Shown here: positions 1 to 5,743 of the stretch, one piece after another | Layout: the number at the start of each line of letters is the position of its first letter | Position numbering within the stretch: the stretch's first letter is position 1 | NCBI GenBank assembly: GCA_945866165.1 | Contig: CAMBGO010000100.1 | Span: 1 to 8,040 of the forward strand | Source: Chitinophaga pinensis | GTDB lineage: Bacteria; Bacteroidota; Bacteroidia; Chitinophagales; Chitinophagaceae | Direction of reading: 5' to 3' | Length of the DNA stretch: 8,040 nt | The notes under the pieces: model-generated | Database searches by the model: none | Told to the model about the DNA's origin: nothing | The model's input: only the letters and a program-made list of their open reading frames with translations | Translations under genes and position numbers: made by a program

Positions 1-559
1 AGACTACCTGGTTCCCCTTGATGCGATCCATAAAAAAATTATGCCCAACCCTGCTTGATGTGTCATAATATCGAATACCTGCATAGGTAAATGAATCAGT
101 TCTCATATAGATTCCAGCTCCTGAGGACTCCTGTATTAAACTCCTAGTATACTTTGCTTCAAAGGAAGTTCTCTTGCCGTTGGCGATGGGAATCAAATAA
201 GCATTCCCAACCCAAAGCAACAAGGCAAGAAAGATCCCTCCAATTATATAAGGACGAAGGATTCTTCTTAAGCTAACCCCTGTGGCTAAGATTGCTATAA
301 ACTCAGATCGATTGGCCATCTTCGATGTAAAAAAAATCACCGAAATGAATACAAAGAGAGGGAACAACAATGCAATTATGTAAGGTATAAAACCTAGGTA
401 ATATTGTGTGAAAATTTGTTGTGCCGTCAAGCCGGATTTTACAAAGTCATCCGTCTTTTCGCTCATATCAATAACTGTGCTAATGATTGTTAGCAGGATA
501 ACTGAGAAAAAAAATGTAGAAAGAAACTTCTTTAGGATATACCAGTCAATCTTCTTCAT
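1..559 (-). CDS. LptF/LptG-family LPS export permease, N-terminal part (cut by window edge)
   Basis: This is the first 186 residues of an inner-membrane permease of the YjgP/YjgQ (LptF/LptG) family; the 3' end lies beyond base 1. The family partners the LptB ATPase and passes lipopolysaccharide from the inner membrane to the periplasmic Lpt bridge. The sequence begins MKKIDWYILKKFL and shows three hydrophobic helices at about residues 13-30, 56-78 and 103-123. Helices 2 and 3 are joined by a cytoplasmic stretch, TSKMANRSEFIAIL..GVS (about 78-96), typical of the family. After helix 3 the periplasmic jellyroll domain begins. Full-length members are usually around 350 or more residues, so about half is visible. 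The ATG at 557-559 is the only sensible start, because the first helix follows at once. I cannot decide between LptF and LptG; the sequence resembles proteins annotated as LptG in this phylum. It lies 48 nt downstream of the photolyase on the same strand. Confidence 0.9.
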   Translation of the reverse strand, partial: MKKIDWYILKKFLSTFFFSVILLTIISTVIDMSEKTDDFVKSGLTAQQIFTQYYLGFIPYIIALLFPLFVFISVIFFTSKMANRSEFIAILATGVSLRRILRPYIIGGIFLALLLWVGNAYLIPIANGKRTSFEAKYTRSLIQESSGAGIYMRTDSFTYAGIRYYDTSSRVGHNFFMDRIKGNQVV

Positions 560-568
560 ACGATGTCA

Positions 569-576
569 CAAAAGTA
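569..576 (-). promoter_or_regulatory. Candidate Bacteroidota -7 element (TACTTTTG) for the Lpt permease
   Basis: Read on the minus strand this is TACTTTTG, an exact match to the TAnnTTTG -7 consensus known in Bacteroidota. Only nine bases separate it from the permease ATG. No TTG -33 partner is present at the usual 17-23 nt distance, so it may be a weak promoter or a chance match. If real, the permease can be transcribed separately from the photolyase with an almost leaderless mRNA. Confidence 0.35.
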
Positions 577-607
577 TCACTTAAAATGACAGGTTGCGAT
601 ACTGAAT

Positions 608-1927
608 TCAACTGTTTTTCTTTAGAAACTTTGCATAATTATCCAAGCATCTTTTTCTAGCTAATTCGTGGGATACGATTGGTTGGGGATATTCCAAGCT
701 ATCAAATTCGGGTACCCATTTTCTGATATATTCTGCTTTTTTATCGAATTTTTCAGTTTGAAGTGAAGGGTTAAATACCCTGAAATAAGGAGCAGCATCG
801 CAACCTGAACCAGCAGCCCATTGCCAACCGCCATTGTTTGCGGCCAAATCAAAATCAAGTAAGAGCTTTGCAAACCAGGCTTCACCCCAACGCCAGTCTA
901 TCAAAAGATGCTTTGTTAAAAAACTAGCAACAATCATTCTCACCCTGTTATGCATAAAACCCGTATGAAAGAGTTCGCGCATTCCAGCATCAACAATGGG
1001 ATATCCAGTCTCACCCTTACACCATTTATCAAACTCCTCCTCATTGTTTCTCCACTGAATTGCATCATATTCTTTCTTAAACGATTTACCCTTTCCAACA
1101 TGCGGGAAATTCCATAAAATCATGTGGTAGAAATCCCTCCATATTAATTCATTAAGATAAGTCTCGGATCTCAGTAACGCAAATTGTGCCAATGCCCTAA
1201 TGCTAATTGTACCAAAGCGAAGATGCAACCCTAATTTGCTGGTTCCCACAATGGCGGGGAAATTTCTGTTATCTCCATATTGATTCACAATAACCTCAGG
1301 AAAGGCTTTGGAAGGATATGAAAATTCCTTTGATTTAAAACCCATTGATTCAAGGGGAATGATACTGGGATTATTGAATTTCAGAAACGTATTTAACAAT
1401 GAGCTCGTATCAAAATTATTTATTGGCTCCTTCAAAAGTCGAAGTTTCCATTTTCTACTATACGGTGTAAAAATTGTGTAGGGCAAGCCGTCATCTTTTG
1501 TGACTTCATTCTTTTCGAAGATCACTTGGTCCTTGTACGTATTGAATTGAACACCTGATAAATTTAATATTTCCTTGATCTGTTCATCGCGTTCAACTGC
1601 ATAAGGTTCATAATCATGGTTGGCCACAACTTCCTTGATTTGATATTCTTTCAACAGATCAGTAAAAACTTCTTTAGGAGTTGAATAAAAACTCATTATA
1701 CCAGCACCCAACTCTAATAATTTCGAGTTTATTTCTGTAATAGTTTGATGGATAAATTGCACACGGAGGTCGTATGGCTTATCCAATTTATCAAGTATGT
1801 TTTTGTCAAATATAAAAATTGGGAGAACCGGTAGCCCTTTATTTAGTAGTTGATAAAGGCCATGGTTATCATCCAGGCGCAAATCACGTCTGAACCAGAA
1901 AATTGAAATTTCAGGTTTATTTTCCAT
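608..1927 (-). CDS. phr: Deoxyribodipyrimidine photolyase (class I CPD photolyase / cryptochrome family)
   Basis: This enzyme uses light and FADH- to split cyclobutane pyrimidine dimers in DNA. Its 439 residues are close to the usual length. The N-terminal Rossmann-like antenna domain (about 6-135) opens with ISIFWFRRDLRLDDN and includes YEPYAVERDE (106-115), but the antenna cofactor cannot be read from sequence. The FAD domain (about 235-435) carries NELIWRDF, TGYPIVDAGMREL, MHNRVRM and NNGGWQWAAG. By alignment from memory with E. coli PhrB (constant offset of 14), the electron-transfer triad is W292, W345 and W368. Substrate contacts E260 and W263, flavin Asn364, and N327/R328/M331 are also kept. 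M331 argues for CPD rather than (6-4) repair, where His is found at the equivalent site. It starts at ATG 1925-1927 just before the first strand and lies 49 nt after the response regulator. A signalling cryptochrome role is possible, but the intact motifs favour repair. Confidence 0.95.
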   Translation of the reverse strand: MENKPEISIFWFRRDLRLDDNHGLYQLLNKGLPVLPIFIFDKNILDKLDKPYDLRVQFIHQTITEINSKLLELGAGIMSFYSTPKEVFTDLLKEYQIKEVVANHDYEPYAVERDEQIKEILNLSGVQFNTYKDQVIFEKNEVTKDDGLPYTIFTPYSRKWKLRLLKEPINNFDTSSLLNTFLKFNNPSIIPLESMGFKSKEFSYPSKAFPEVIVNQYGDNRNFPAIVGTSKLGLHLRFGTISIRALAQFALLRSETYLNELIWRDFYHMILWNFPHVGKGKSFKKEYDAIQWRNNEEEFDKWCKGETGYPIVDAGMRELFHTGFMHNRVRMIVASFLTKHLLIDWRWGEAWFAKLLLDFDLAANNGGWQWAAGSGCDAAPYFRVFNPSLQTEKFDKKAEYIRKWVPEFDSLEYPQPIVSHELARKRCLDNYAKFLKKNS

Positions 1928-1976
1928 AAAATATTAAACAAGCTAAGTGCATGAAAGTTTAGAACAAAATAAATGA

Positions 1977-2651
1977 CTATGAATCTGTTTCTGGAGCACC
2001 GTGAATAATACCAGATTTAACAGCATACATGACCAATCCCGCCATAGACTTGGCACCCGTTTTTACTTTTAATTTATCGCGAATTGCTTCAACAGTACGA
2101 GGACTTAATTCAACAATATCGGCAATCTCCTTGGTGCTTTTTTCTTCACAAATCATGCGAAGGATAGCAATTTCCTTTTCGCTAAGCTTTGCATCAACTG
2201 GAAGGCTTACCTCTATCTGGCGTTTCATTTTCAGTCCGTCAATAAGTGCCTTATTGGTAAGCTGGTTGAAAAAGTACTCTTCCTCATGAACGGTTTTGAT
2301 AGCCTCGTAAATCAATTCAGGATCTGAATTTTTGGTGAGGTATGAGTTGGCACCCAGTTCCATTAGCTTGGTAATCATGGAATGATCGTTGTGCATCGTT
2401 AGCATGATGACCCTAATGTTAGGATAGAGCTTTTTTATTTCAGGCAGTGTTGTGATGCCATCCATTATGGGCATTTGAATATCAAGTAACACAACATCAG
2501 GTTGGATATGCTTTAATATTGATAGAAGCTGCATACCATTATCTGCTTCAGCAATCATTTTGATGTCTTTGTGCATTGACATGGCTGTTTTAACACCGCC
2601 TCTGAAAAGGCCATGGTCATCTGCAATAACTACTTTGATTTGTTCAGTCAT
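1977..2651 (-). CDS. NarL/FixJ (LuxR-HTH) response regulator, copy 1
   Basis: This is a 224-residue two-domain transcription regulator of cytoplasmic two-component systems. The receiver domain (about 4-122) has the acidic pair D11/D12, phosphoacceptor D57 (VVLLDIQMP), switch T85 (MLTMH) and conserved K107 (YLTKN). A linker follows, then a LuxR-type helix-turn-helix at about 155-216 with LSEKEIAILR and the recognition helix SPRTVEAIRDKL. All phosphorylation residues are intact, so it should respond to a histidine kinase, but none is encoded in the window. It starts at ATG 2649-2651, preceded by AACAA, and no good Shine-Dalgarno site is visible, as is usual in this phylum. The photolyase follows 49 nt downstream on the same strand. 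It is paralogous to the divergent regulator at 3144-3794, with the same EADNG, GANxYLxKN and AGLV blocks. DNA target and stimulus are unknown. Confidence 0.95.
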   Translation of the reverse strand: MTEQIKVVIADDHGLFRGGVKTAMSMHKDIKMIAEADNGMQLLSILKHIQPDVVLLDIQMPIMDGITTLPEIKKLYPNIRVIMLTMHNDHSMITKLMELGANSYLTKNSDPELIYEAIKTVHEEEYFFNQLTNKALIDGLKMKRQIEVSLPVDAKLSEKEIAILRMICEEKSTKEIADIVELSPRTVEAIRDKLKVKTGAKSMAGLVMYAVKSGIIHGAPETDS

Positions 2652-2922
2652 TTGTTACTAATATAATGCAATGTTAGACCTTTTTCTAAAATCTATTGTT
2701 GGTAGAAGTACGTTTTTATATAGGGAATAGAAATATTTTCAAAAGAAATTAAGGGCAATATCTATTCGCAAATAATTGAATATAAACATATTGTAAAGAT
2801 TATAATAAATAAATTTGAAGAAATCACAATTGATATCAGAGATTTTTCCCAAAATGAGAGGTGAAAAACACCAATTTTTAATTCGTAGTAAAACTATATT
2901 TACTAATTAATAAAAGAATTAA
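2652..2922. other. AT-rich divergent intergenic region between the regulator genes
   Basis: These 271 bases contain no convincing gene. Hand counting gives about 22% G+C for 2701-2922, far below the flanking genes. They must hold the promoter of the minus-strand regulator and probably one for the plus-strand micro-ORF/regulator pair. A TAGATTTT (one mismatch to TAnnTTTG) lies at 2688-2695 on the minus strand without a clear -33 partner. An exact TAAATTTG lies at 2810-2817 on the plus strand. A minimal inverted repeat, GGTG-AAAAA-CACC, sits at 2860-2872. The longest ATG frame noticed (2854-2910) encodes 18 residues with no features. Confidence 0.6.
2791..2817 (+). promoter_or_regulatory. Candidate promoter TTG-N16-TAAATTTG for the micro-ORF and second regulator
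   Basis: TTG at 2791-2793 is followed after 16 bases by TAAATTTG (2810-2817), an exact TAnnTTTG -7 octamer and identical to the one before mnmA. The spacer is one base shorter than the usual 17-23. Transcription from here would leave a leader of roughly 100 nt before the GTG at 2923. In such AT-rich DNA a chance match is quite possible. Confidence 0.35.
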
Positions 2923-3168
2923 GTGTTAACGCTTTACTATATATCATTTTTAATTTTAATTATAGCCTTAGTATTAGGAATTAAAAACTATGAGAGATTA
3001 GAAAATTTAAAAATTATTTTTTTCATTCTTGTTTTCTCACTAATTCAAATTGTTTTCTCTGAAATTTTATATCTCATAATCGATAGAATAAATCCAAATT
3101 CATTAGCTAATAGGATAGAAAAGGGATTCTCACACAAATTAAAATGGATCAGATCAAAATTGGCATAG
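2923..3168 (+). CDS. Hypothetical two-helix membrane micro-protein overlapping the second regulator
   Basis: I do not recognise this 81-residue protein. It has two strongly hydrophobic helices (about 5-20 and 32-55) separated by the charged stretch KNYERLENLK, then a basic tail ending HKLKWIRSKLA. The pattern resembles the first two helices of larger multi-helix Bacteroidota membrane proteins, so it may be a truncated fragment. The only conventional start is GTG 2923-2925, placed directly after an in-frame TAA (2920-2922), and there is no internal Met. G+C is about 24% by hand count. Its last 25 bases overlap the regulator at 3144, in another frame, which would allow translational coupling. 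It could be a small membrane partner of that regulator, a sensor remnant, or spurious; its hydrophobic, sequence-like composition makes pure chance less likely. Confidence 0.5.
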   Translation: MLTLYYISFLILIIALVLGIKNYERLENLKIIFFILVFSLIQIVFSEILYLIIDRINPNSLANRIEKGFSHKLKWIRSKLA

Positions 3169-3794
3169 CTGATGACCACAAGATCTTTCGAAAGGGGGTA
3201 ATCCTTTCACTAAGACAATACACCAATCTTTCCTTTATCATTGAAGCTGATAACGGCGATGAAATGATTGAAAAACTGGCAACAGAAAAGCCTGATGTGA
3301 TATTACTCGACCTCCGGATGCCAGGAAAAGATGGGATTGAAGCCACAAAAGAAATAAGTAAGAAATATCCTGATATCCGCATCTTGATTCTCACCATGTA
3401 CGAGGATGAACGTTTTGTTTCACACCTCATGGAAAATGGAGCCAATGGATACCTGCTTAAAAATGCAGAACCGGCAGAAATAAAAAAGGCCATCCTGGAA
3501 GTAATGGTTAAAGGTTTCTATCTAAATAATTTTGTAAATAGAATTCTCCTTAAAAAATCTACAAATAAGAACAAAGCAACCCCATCACTCAACAGCGAAG
3601 TGGTACTTTCAGACAAAGAAAAAGAAGTAATCCAATTGCTTTGTAGGGAATATACAGCCGCTGAAATTGCGACAAAAATGGAAATTTCCTCCAGAACAGT
3701 TGAATCGATAAAAGATAGGCTCATGGAGCGCTTTGGCACTAAAAATACCGCAGGATTGGTCTTCTTCGCAGTGAAAAACAACCTGATTGATTGA
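3144..3794 (+). CDS. NarL/FixJ (LuxR-HTH) response regulator, copy 2
   Basis: This 216-residue regulator has a receiver domain (about 3-121) with acidic pair D10/D11, phosphoacceptor D56 (VILLDLRMP), T84 (LTMYED) and K106 (YLLKN). A Lys/Asn-rich linker (about 136-152) follows, then a LuxR helix-turn-helix at about 154-215 with LSDKEKEVIQLL and SSRTVESIKDRL. It is a paralogue of the divergent regulator at 1977-2651; across the 62-residue output domain I count 28 identities by eye. The ATG at 3144-3146 lies inside the 3' end of the micro-ORF (25-nt overlap). MDQIKIGIADDH matches the usual N-terminus of the family, so the start is secure. No kinase gene accompanies it. mnmA follows after 76 nt with what appears to be its own promoter, so this regulator probably ends its transcription unit. 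Its targets cannot be inferred. Confidence 0.95.
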   Translation: MDQIKIGIADDHKIFRKGVILSLRQYTNLSFIIEADNGDEMIEKLATEKPDVILLDLRMPGKDGIEATKEISKKYPDIRILILTMYEDERFVSHLMENGANGYLLKNAEPAEIKKAILEVMVKGFYLNNFVNRILLKKSTNKNKATPSLNSEVVLSDKEKEVIQLLCREYTAAEIATKMEISSRTVESIKDRLMERFGTKNTAGLVFFAVKNNLID

Positions 3795-3827
3795 TTTCAT
3801 AAAGAAAATCCAAAAGTTAATTTTTCA

Positions 3828-3860
3828 TTGATTAGCTCCTTCTAATTTGTAGTAAATTTG
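3828..3860 (+). promoter_or_regulatory. Candidate promoter TTG-N22-TAAATTTG for the mnmA cluster
   Basis: TTG (3828-3830) and TAAATTTG (3853-3860) match the Bacteroidota -33/-7 pair (TTG and TAnnTTTG, 17-23 nt apart) with a 22-nt spacer. The octamer ends ten bases before the mnmA ATG, so the predicted leader is only a few bases, TAAAAAAAAG. This A-rich stretch suits translation initiation in this phylum, which relies on upstream A residues rather than a Shine-Dalgarno site. It probably drives mnmA, the lipoprotein and the protease together. Confidence 0.55.
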
Positions 3861-3870
3861 TAAAAAAAAG

Positions 3871-4980
3871 ATGAGCAGGCACGGAAAAGTGATGGTGGCC
3901 ATGAGTGGTGGTATTGACAGTACCGTTGCAGCCCTCATGCTCAATGAACAAGGCTATGAAGTGATTGGAATCACCATGAAAACATGGGACTATGCCGTTT
4001 CAGGTGGCAGCAAAAAAGAAACAGGATGCTGCAATATCGATTCTTTTAATGATGCACGTGCAGCCGCAGTGCACCATGGTTTTCCTCATTATATACTTGA
4101 TATTAGAGAAGAATTTGGTGATTTTGTTATTGAAAATTTTGTGGACGAATACATCGCAGGCAGAACACCAAACCCCTGTGTAATGTGCAACACCCATATA
4201 AAATGGAGGGCCTTGCTAAAAAGAGCCAATGCAATGGATTGTGAATTCATTGCAACAGGGCATTATGCAAAAACAAGAGAAGAAAATGGACGCTATTTGA
4301 TTAGCAAAGCCGTTGATGAAACCAAAGACCAAAGTTATGTGCTATGGGGTCTTCAACAAGACTTACTTTCTAGAACCCTCCTGCCACTTGGTGGTTTTAG
4401 AAAATCAGCTATTAGACAAATGGCACATGATTATGGCTATCCGGAACTCGCGAAAAAATCAGAAAGCTATGAAATATGCTTTGTGCCTGATAATGACTAC
4501 CGCGGATTTTTAAAAAGAAATGTACCAGGGCTAGAAGAAAAATTAGACGGTGGCTTTTTTATTGATAAAAATGGAAATATTATAGGTCAACATAAAGGCT
4601 ACCCGTTTTATACTATTGGACAGCGCAAGGGATTGGATATAACATTTGGAAAACCAGTGTTCGTTACAGCCATTGACCCAAACAACAATACAGTAACACT
4701 TGGCGACGAAGATGATTTATTGAAAGATGAAATGTGTGTAGGCAAAATGAATTACATAAAATACCCAATTATCGAAGATGGAACAGAAGCTGTGGTAAAA
4801 ATTAGGTACCGGGACAATGGCACAAATGCAACTATTTACAATAATCATCGTGACTTAAATGTTTCATTTCATGGTCAGGCGAAAGGTATTGCGCCAGGAC
4901 AATCAGCCGTATTTTACGAAGGTGATGATGTATTGGCGGGAGGTATTATATTAAGAAAAGAACAAATTAACAACCAATAA
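3871..4980 (+). CDS. mnmA: tRNA-specific 2-thiouridylase MnmA
   Basis: This cytoplasmic enzyme adenylates and then thiolates U34 at C2 in the Lys, Glu and Gln tRNAs, taking sulfur from a persulfide relay. Its 369 residues match the family length. The PP-loop ATP-binding motif SGGIDS is at 12-17. Further blocks are GCCNIDSFNDAR (52-63), AGRTPNPCVMCNTHIKW (96-112), FIATGHYA (126-133), KDQSYVLWGL (152-161), the catalytic SYEICFVPD (199-207), FYTIGQRKGL (246-255) and a C-terminal beta-barrel domain (about 285-362). By family knowledge C106 is the nucleophile and C203 the persulfide-bearing cysteine. C103, in the NPCxxC form, replaces the Asp of the E. coli NPDxxC motif. ATG 3871 leaves the usual short lead before the PP-loop. 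The gene sits behind its own likely promoter and 14 nt ahead of a lipoprotein gene with no evident functional link. Confidence 0.98.
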   Translation: MSRHGKVMVAMSGGIDSTVAALMLNEQGYEVIGITMKTWDYAVSGGSKKETGCCNIDSFNDARAAAVHHGFPHYILDIREEFGDFVIENFVDEYIAGRTPNPCVMCNTHIKWRALLKRANAMDCEFIATGHYAKTREENGRYLISKAVDETKDQSYVLWGLQQDLLSRTLLPLGGFRKSAIRQMAHDYGYPELAKKSESYEICFVPDNDYRGFLKRNVPGLEEKLDGGFFIDKNGNIIGQHKGYPFYTIGQRKGLDITFGKPVFVTAIDPNNNTVTLGDEDDLLKDEMCVGKMNYIKYPIIEDGTEAVVKIRYRDNGTNATIYNNHRDLNVSFHGQAKGIAPGQSAVFYEGDDVLAGGIILRKEQINNQ

Positions 4981-4994
4981 ATTACCGGCAATAG

Positions 4995-5735
4995 TTGAAA
5001 CAGCTTTTCTTTATTTTAATGATTTGTATTGGAATTACATCCTGTGAAAAGGAATCTGAAAACCTTGCACTACCTTCCATTTCCTCATATTATCCACTTC
5101 AAGTTGGTAAGTCAATAACATATAAACTCGATTCAACAGTCTATCTTAACCTCGGAACCACAAAAGAAGTTCACAGTTATGTAATTCAAGACAGGATTGA
5201 TGCCATTATTAATGATAATACTGGCAGGCCTTCTTATAAAGTAAAAAGAATGCTAAGAAATAATATCGATACCACTAAATGGCAGGATCTGACTTCATAT
5301 CTTGTTACGGTAGCCGACAAACAATTGGAATTAGTTGATAAAAACCTCCGATTTATAATACTAAAGGAACCAATCAGAGATGATTTTGAATGGAAAGGAA
5401 ATAGCTTTATTAACACCATCTCTTTCCCAGAAATTCAATTTTTAGACCAATGGGAATATAAATACCAGAATGTTGGAAAGCCCTATTTACTGAACGGACA
5501 AACCTTTCCTGAAACAATCAGTATTATACAGCAAGTAGATACGTTGGGTTCTCCTCAAAATAAATCTTTCTATTTTGAGATAATAATCGCCAAGGAAGTA
5601 TATGCAAAAAATATTGGCTTAATATCAAAGGAGTTTTTTCATGAAACCTGGCAACCACCCAATGCAAATTCAAATAATGGATATTATGAAGCCAATAGCT
5701 ATGGCATAAAATTAAGTATCATAAAAAGTAACTGA
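4995..5735 (+). CDS. SPII lipoprotein of a Bacteroidota hypothetical family
   Basis: This is a 246-residue lipoprotein of unknown function. The signal peptide MKQLFFILMICIGITSC has a lipobox (I-T-S-C) with lipidated C17; the mature protein starts CEKESEN, an acidic stretch that could favour outer-membrane or surface placement. The start is TTG 4995-4997. The next Met (codon 9) would remove the positively charged n-region and most of the hydrophobic core, so TTG is preferred. The body is beta-rich, beginning YYPLQVGKSITYKLDS (about 32-47) and including LRFIILKEP (about 118-126) and the late block EVYAKNIGLISKEFFHE (about 202-218). This arrangement recalls a widespread family of uncharacterised Bacteroidota lipoproteins, recognised from memory only. 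It lies 14 nt after mnmA and 8 nt before the S8 protease, so co-expression with the protease is likely; a functional partnership is a guess. Confidence 0.85.
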   Translation: MKQLFFILMICIGITSCEKESENLALPSISSYYPLQVGKSITYKLDSTVYLNLGTTKEVHSYVIQDRIDAIINDNTGRPSYKVKRMLRNNIDTTKWQDLTSYLVTVADKQLELVDKNLRFIILKEPIRDDFEWKGNSFINTISFPEIQFLDQWEYKYQNVGKPYLLNGQTFPETISIIQQVDTLGSPQNKSFYFEIIIAKEVYAKNIGLISKEFFHETWQPPNANSNNGYYEANSYGIKLSIIKSN

Positions 5736-5743
5736 ACACTGAA

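Noticed and set aside
608..1927. Photolyase as an unusual cryptochrome or (6-4) enzyme
   Set aside because: The Trp triad, the substrate-contact residues and Met331 all match class I CPD photolyases, and there is no C-terminal extension of the kind seen in signalling cryptochromes.
2860..2872. Inverted repeat GGTG-AAAAA-CACC followed by a T-rich stretch, as a terminator or leader hairpin
   Set aside because: The stem is only four base pairs and cannot be extended; it is too weak to call a terminator or riboswitch, so it is only mentioned in the intergenic entry.
2854..2910. 18-residue ATG frame in the AT-rich spacer as a leader peptide
   Set aside because: There is no run of regulatory codons, no attenuator structure and no coding bias.
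3804..3827. GAAAAT...ATTTTTC inverted repeat after the second regulator, as a terminator
   Set aside because: The stem is made only of A-T pairs with a loop of about ten bases and lacks a G-C core, so stability would be very low.
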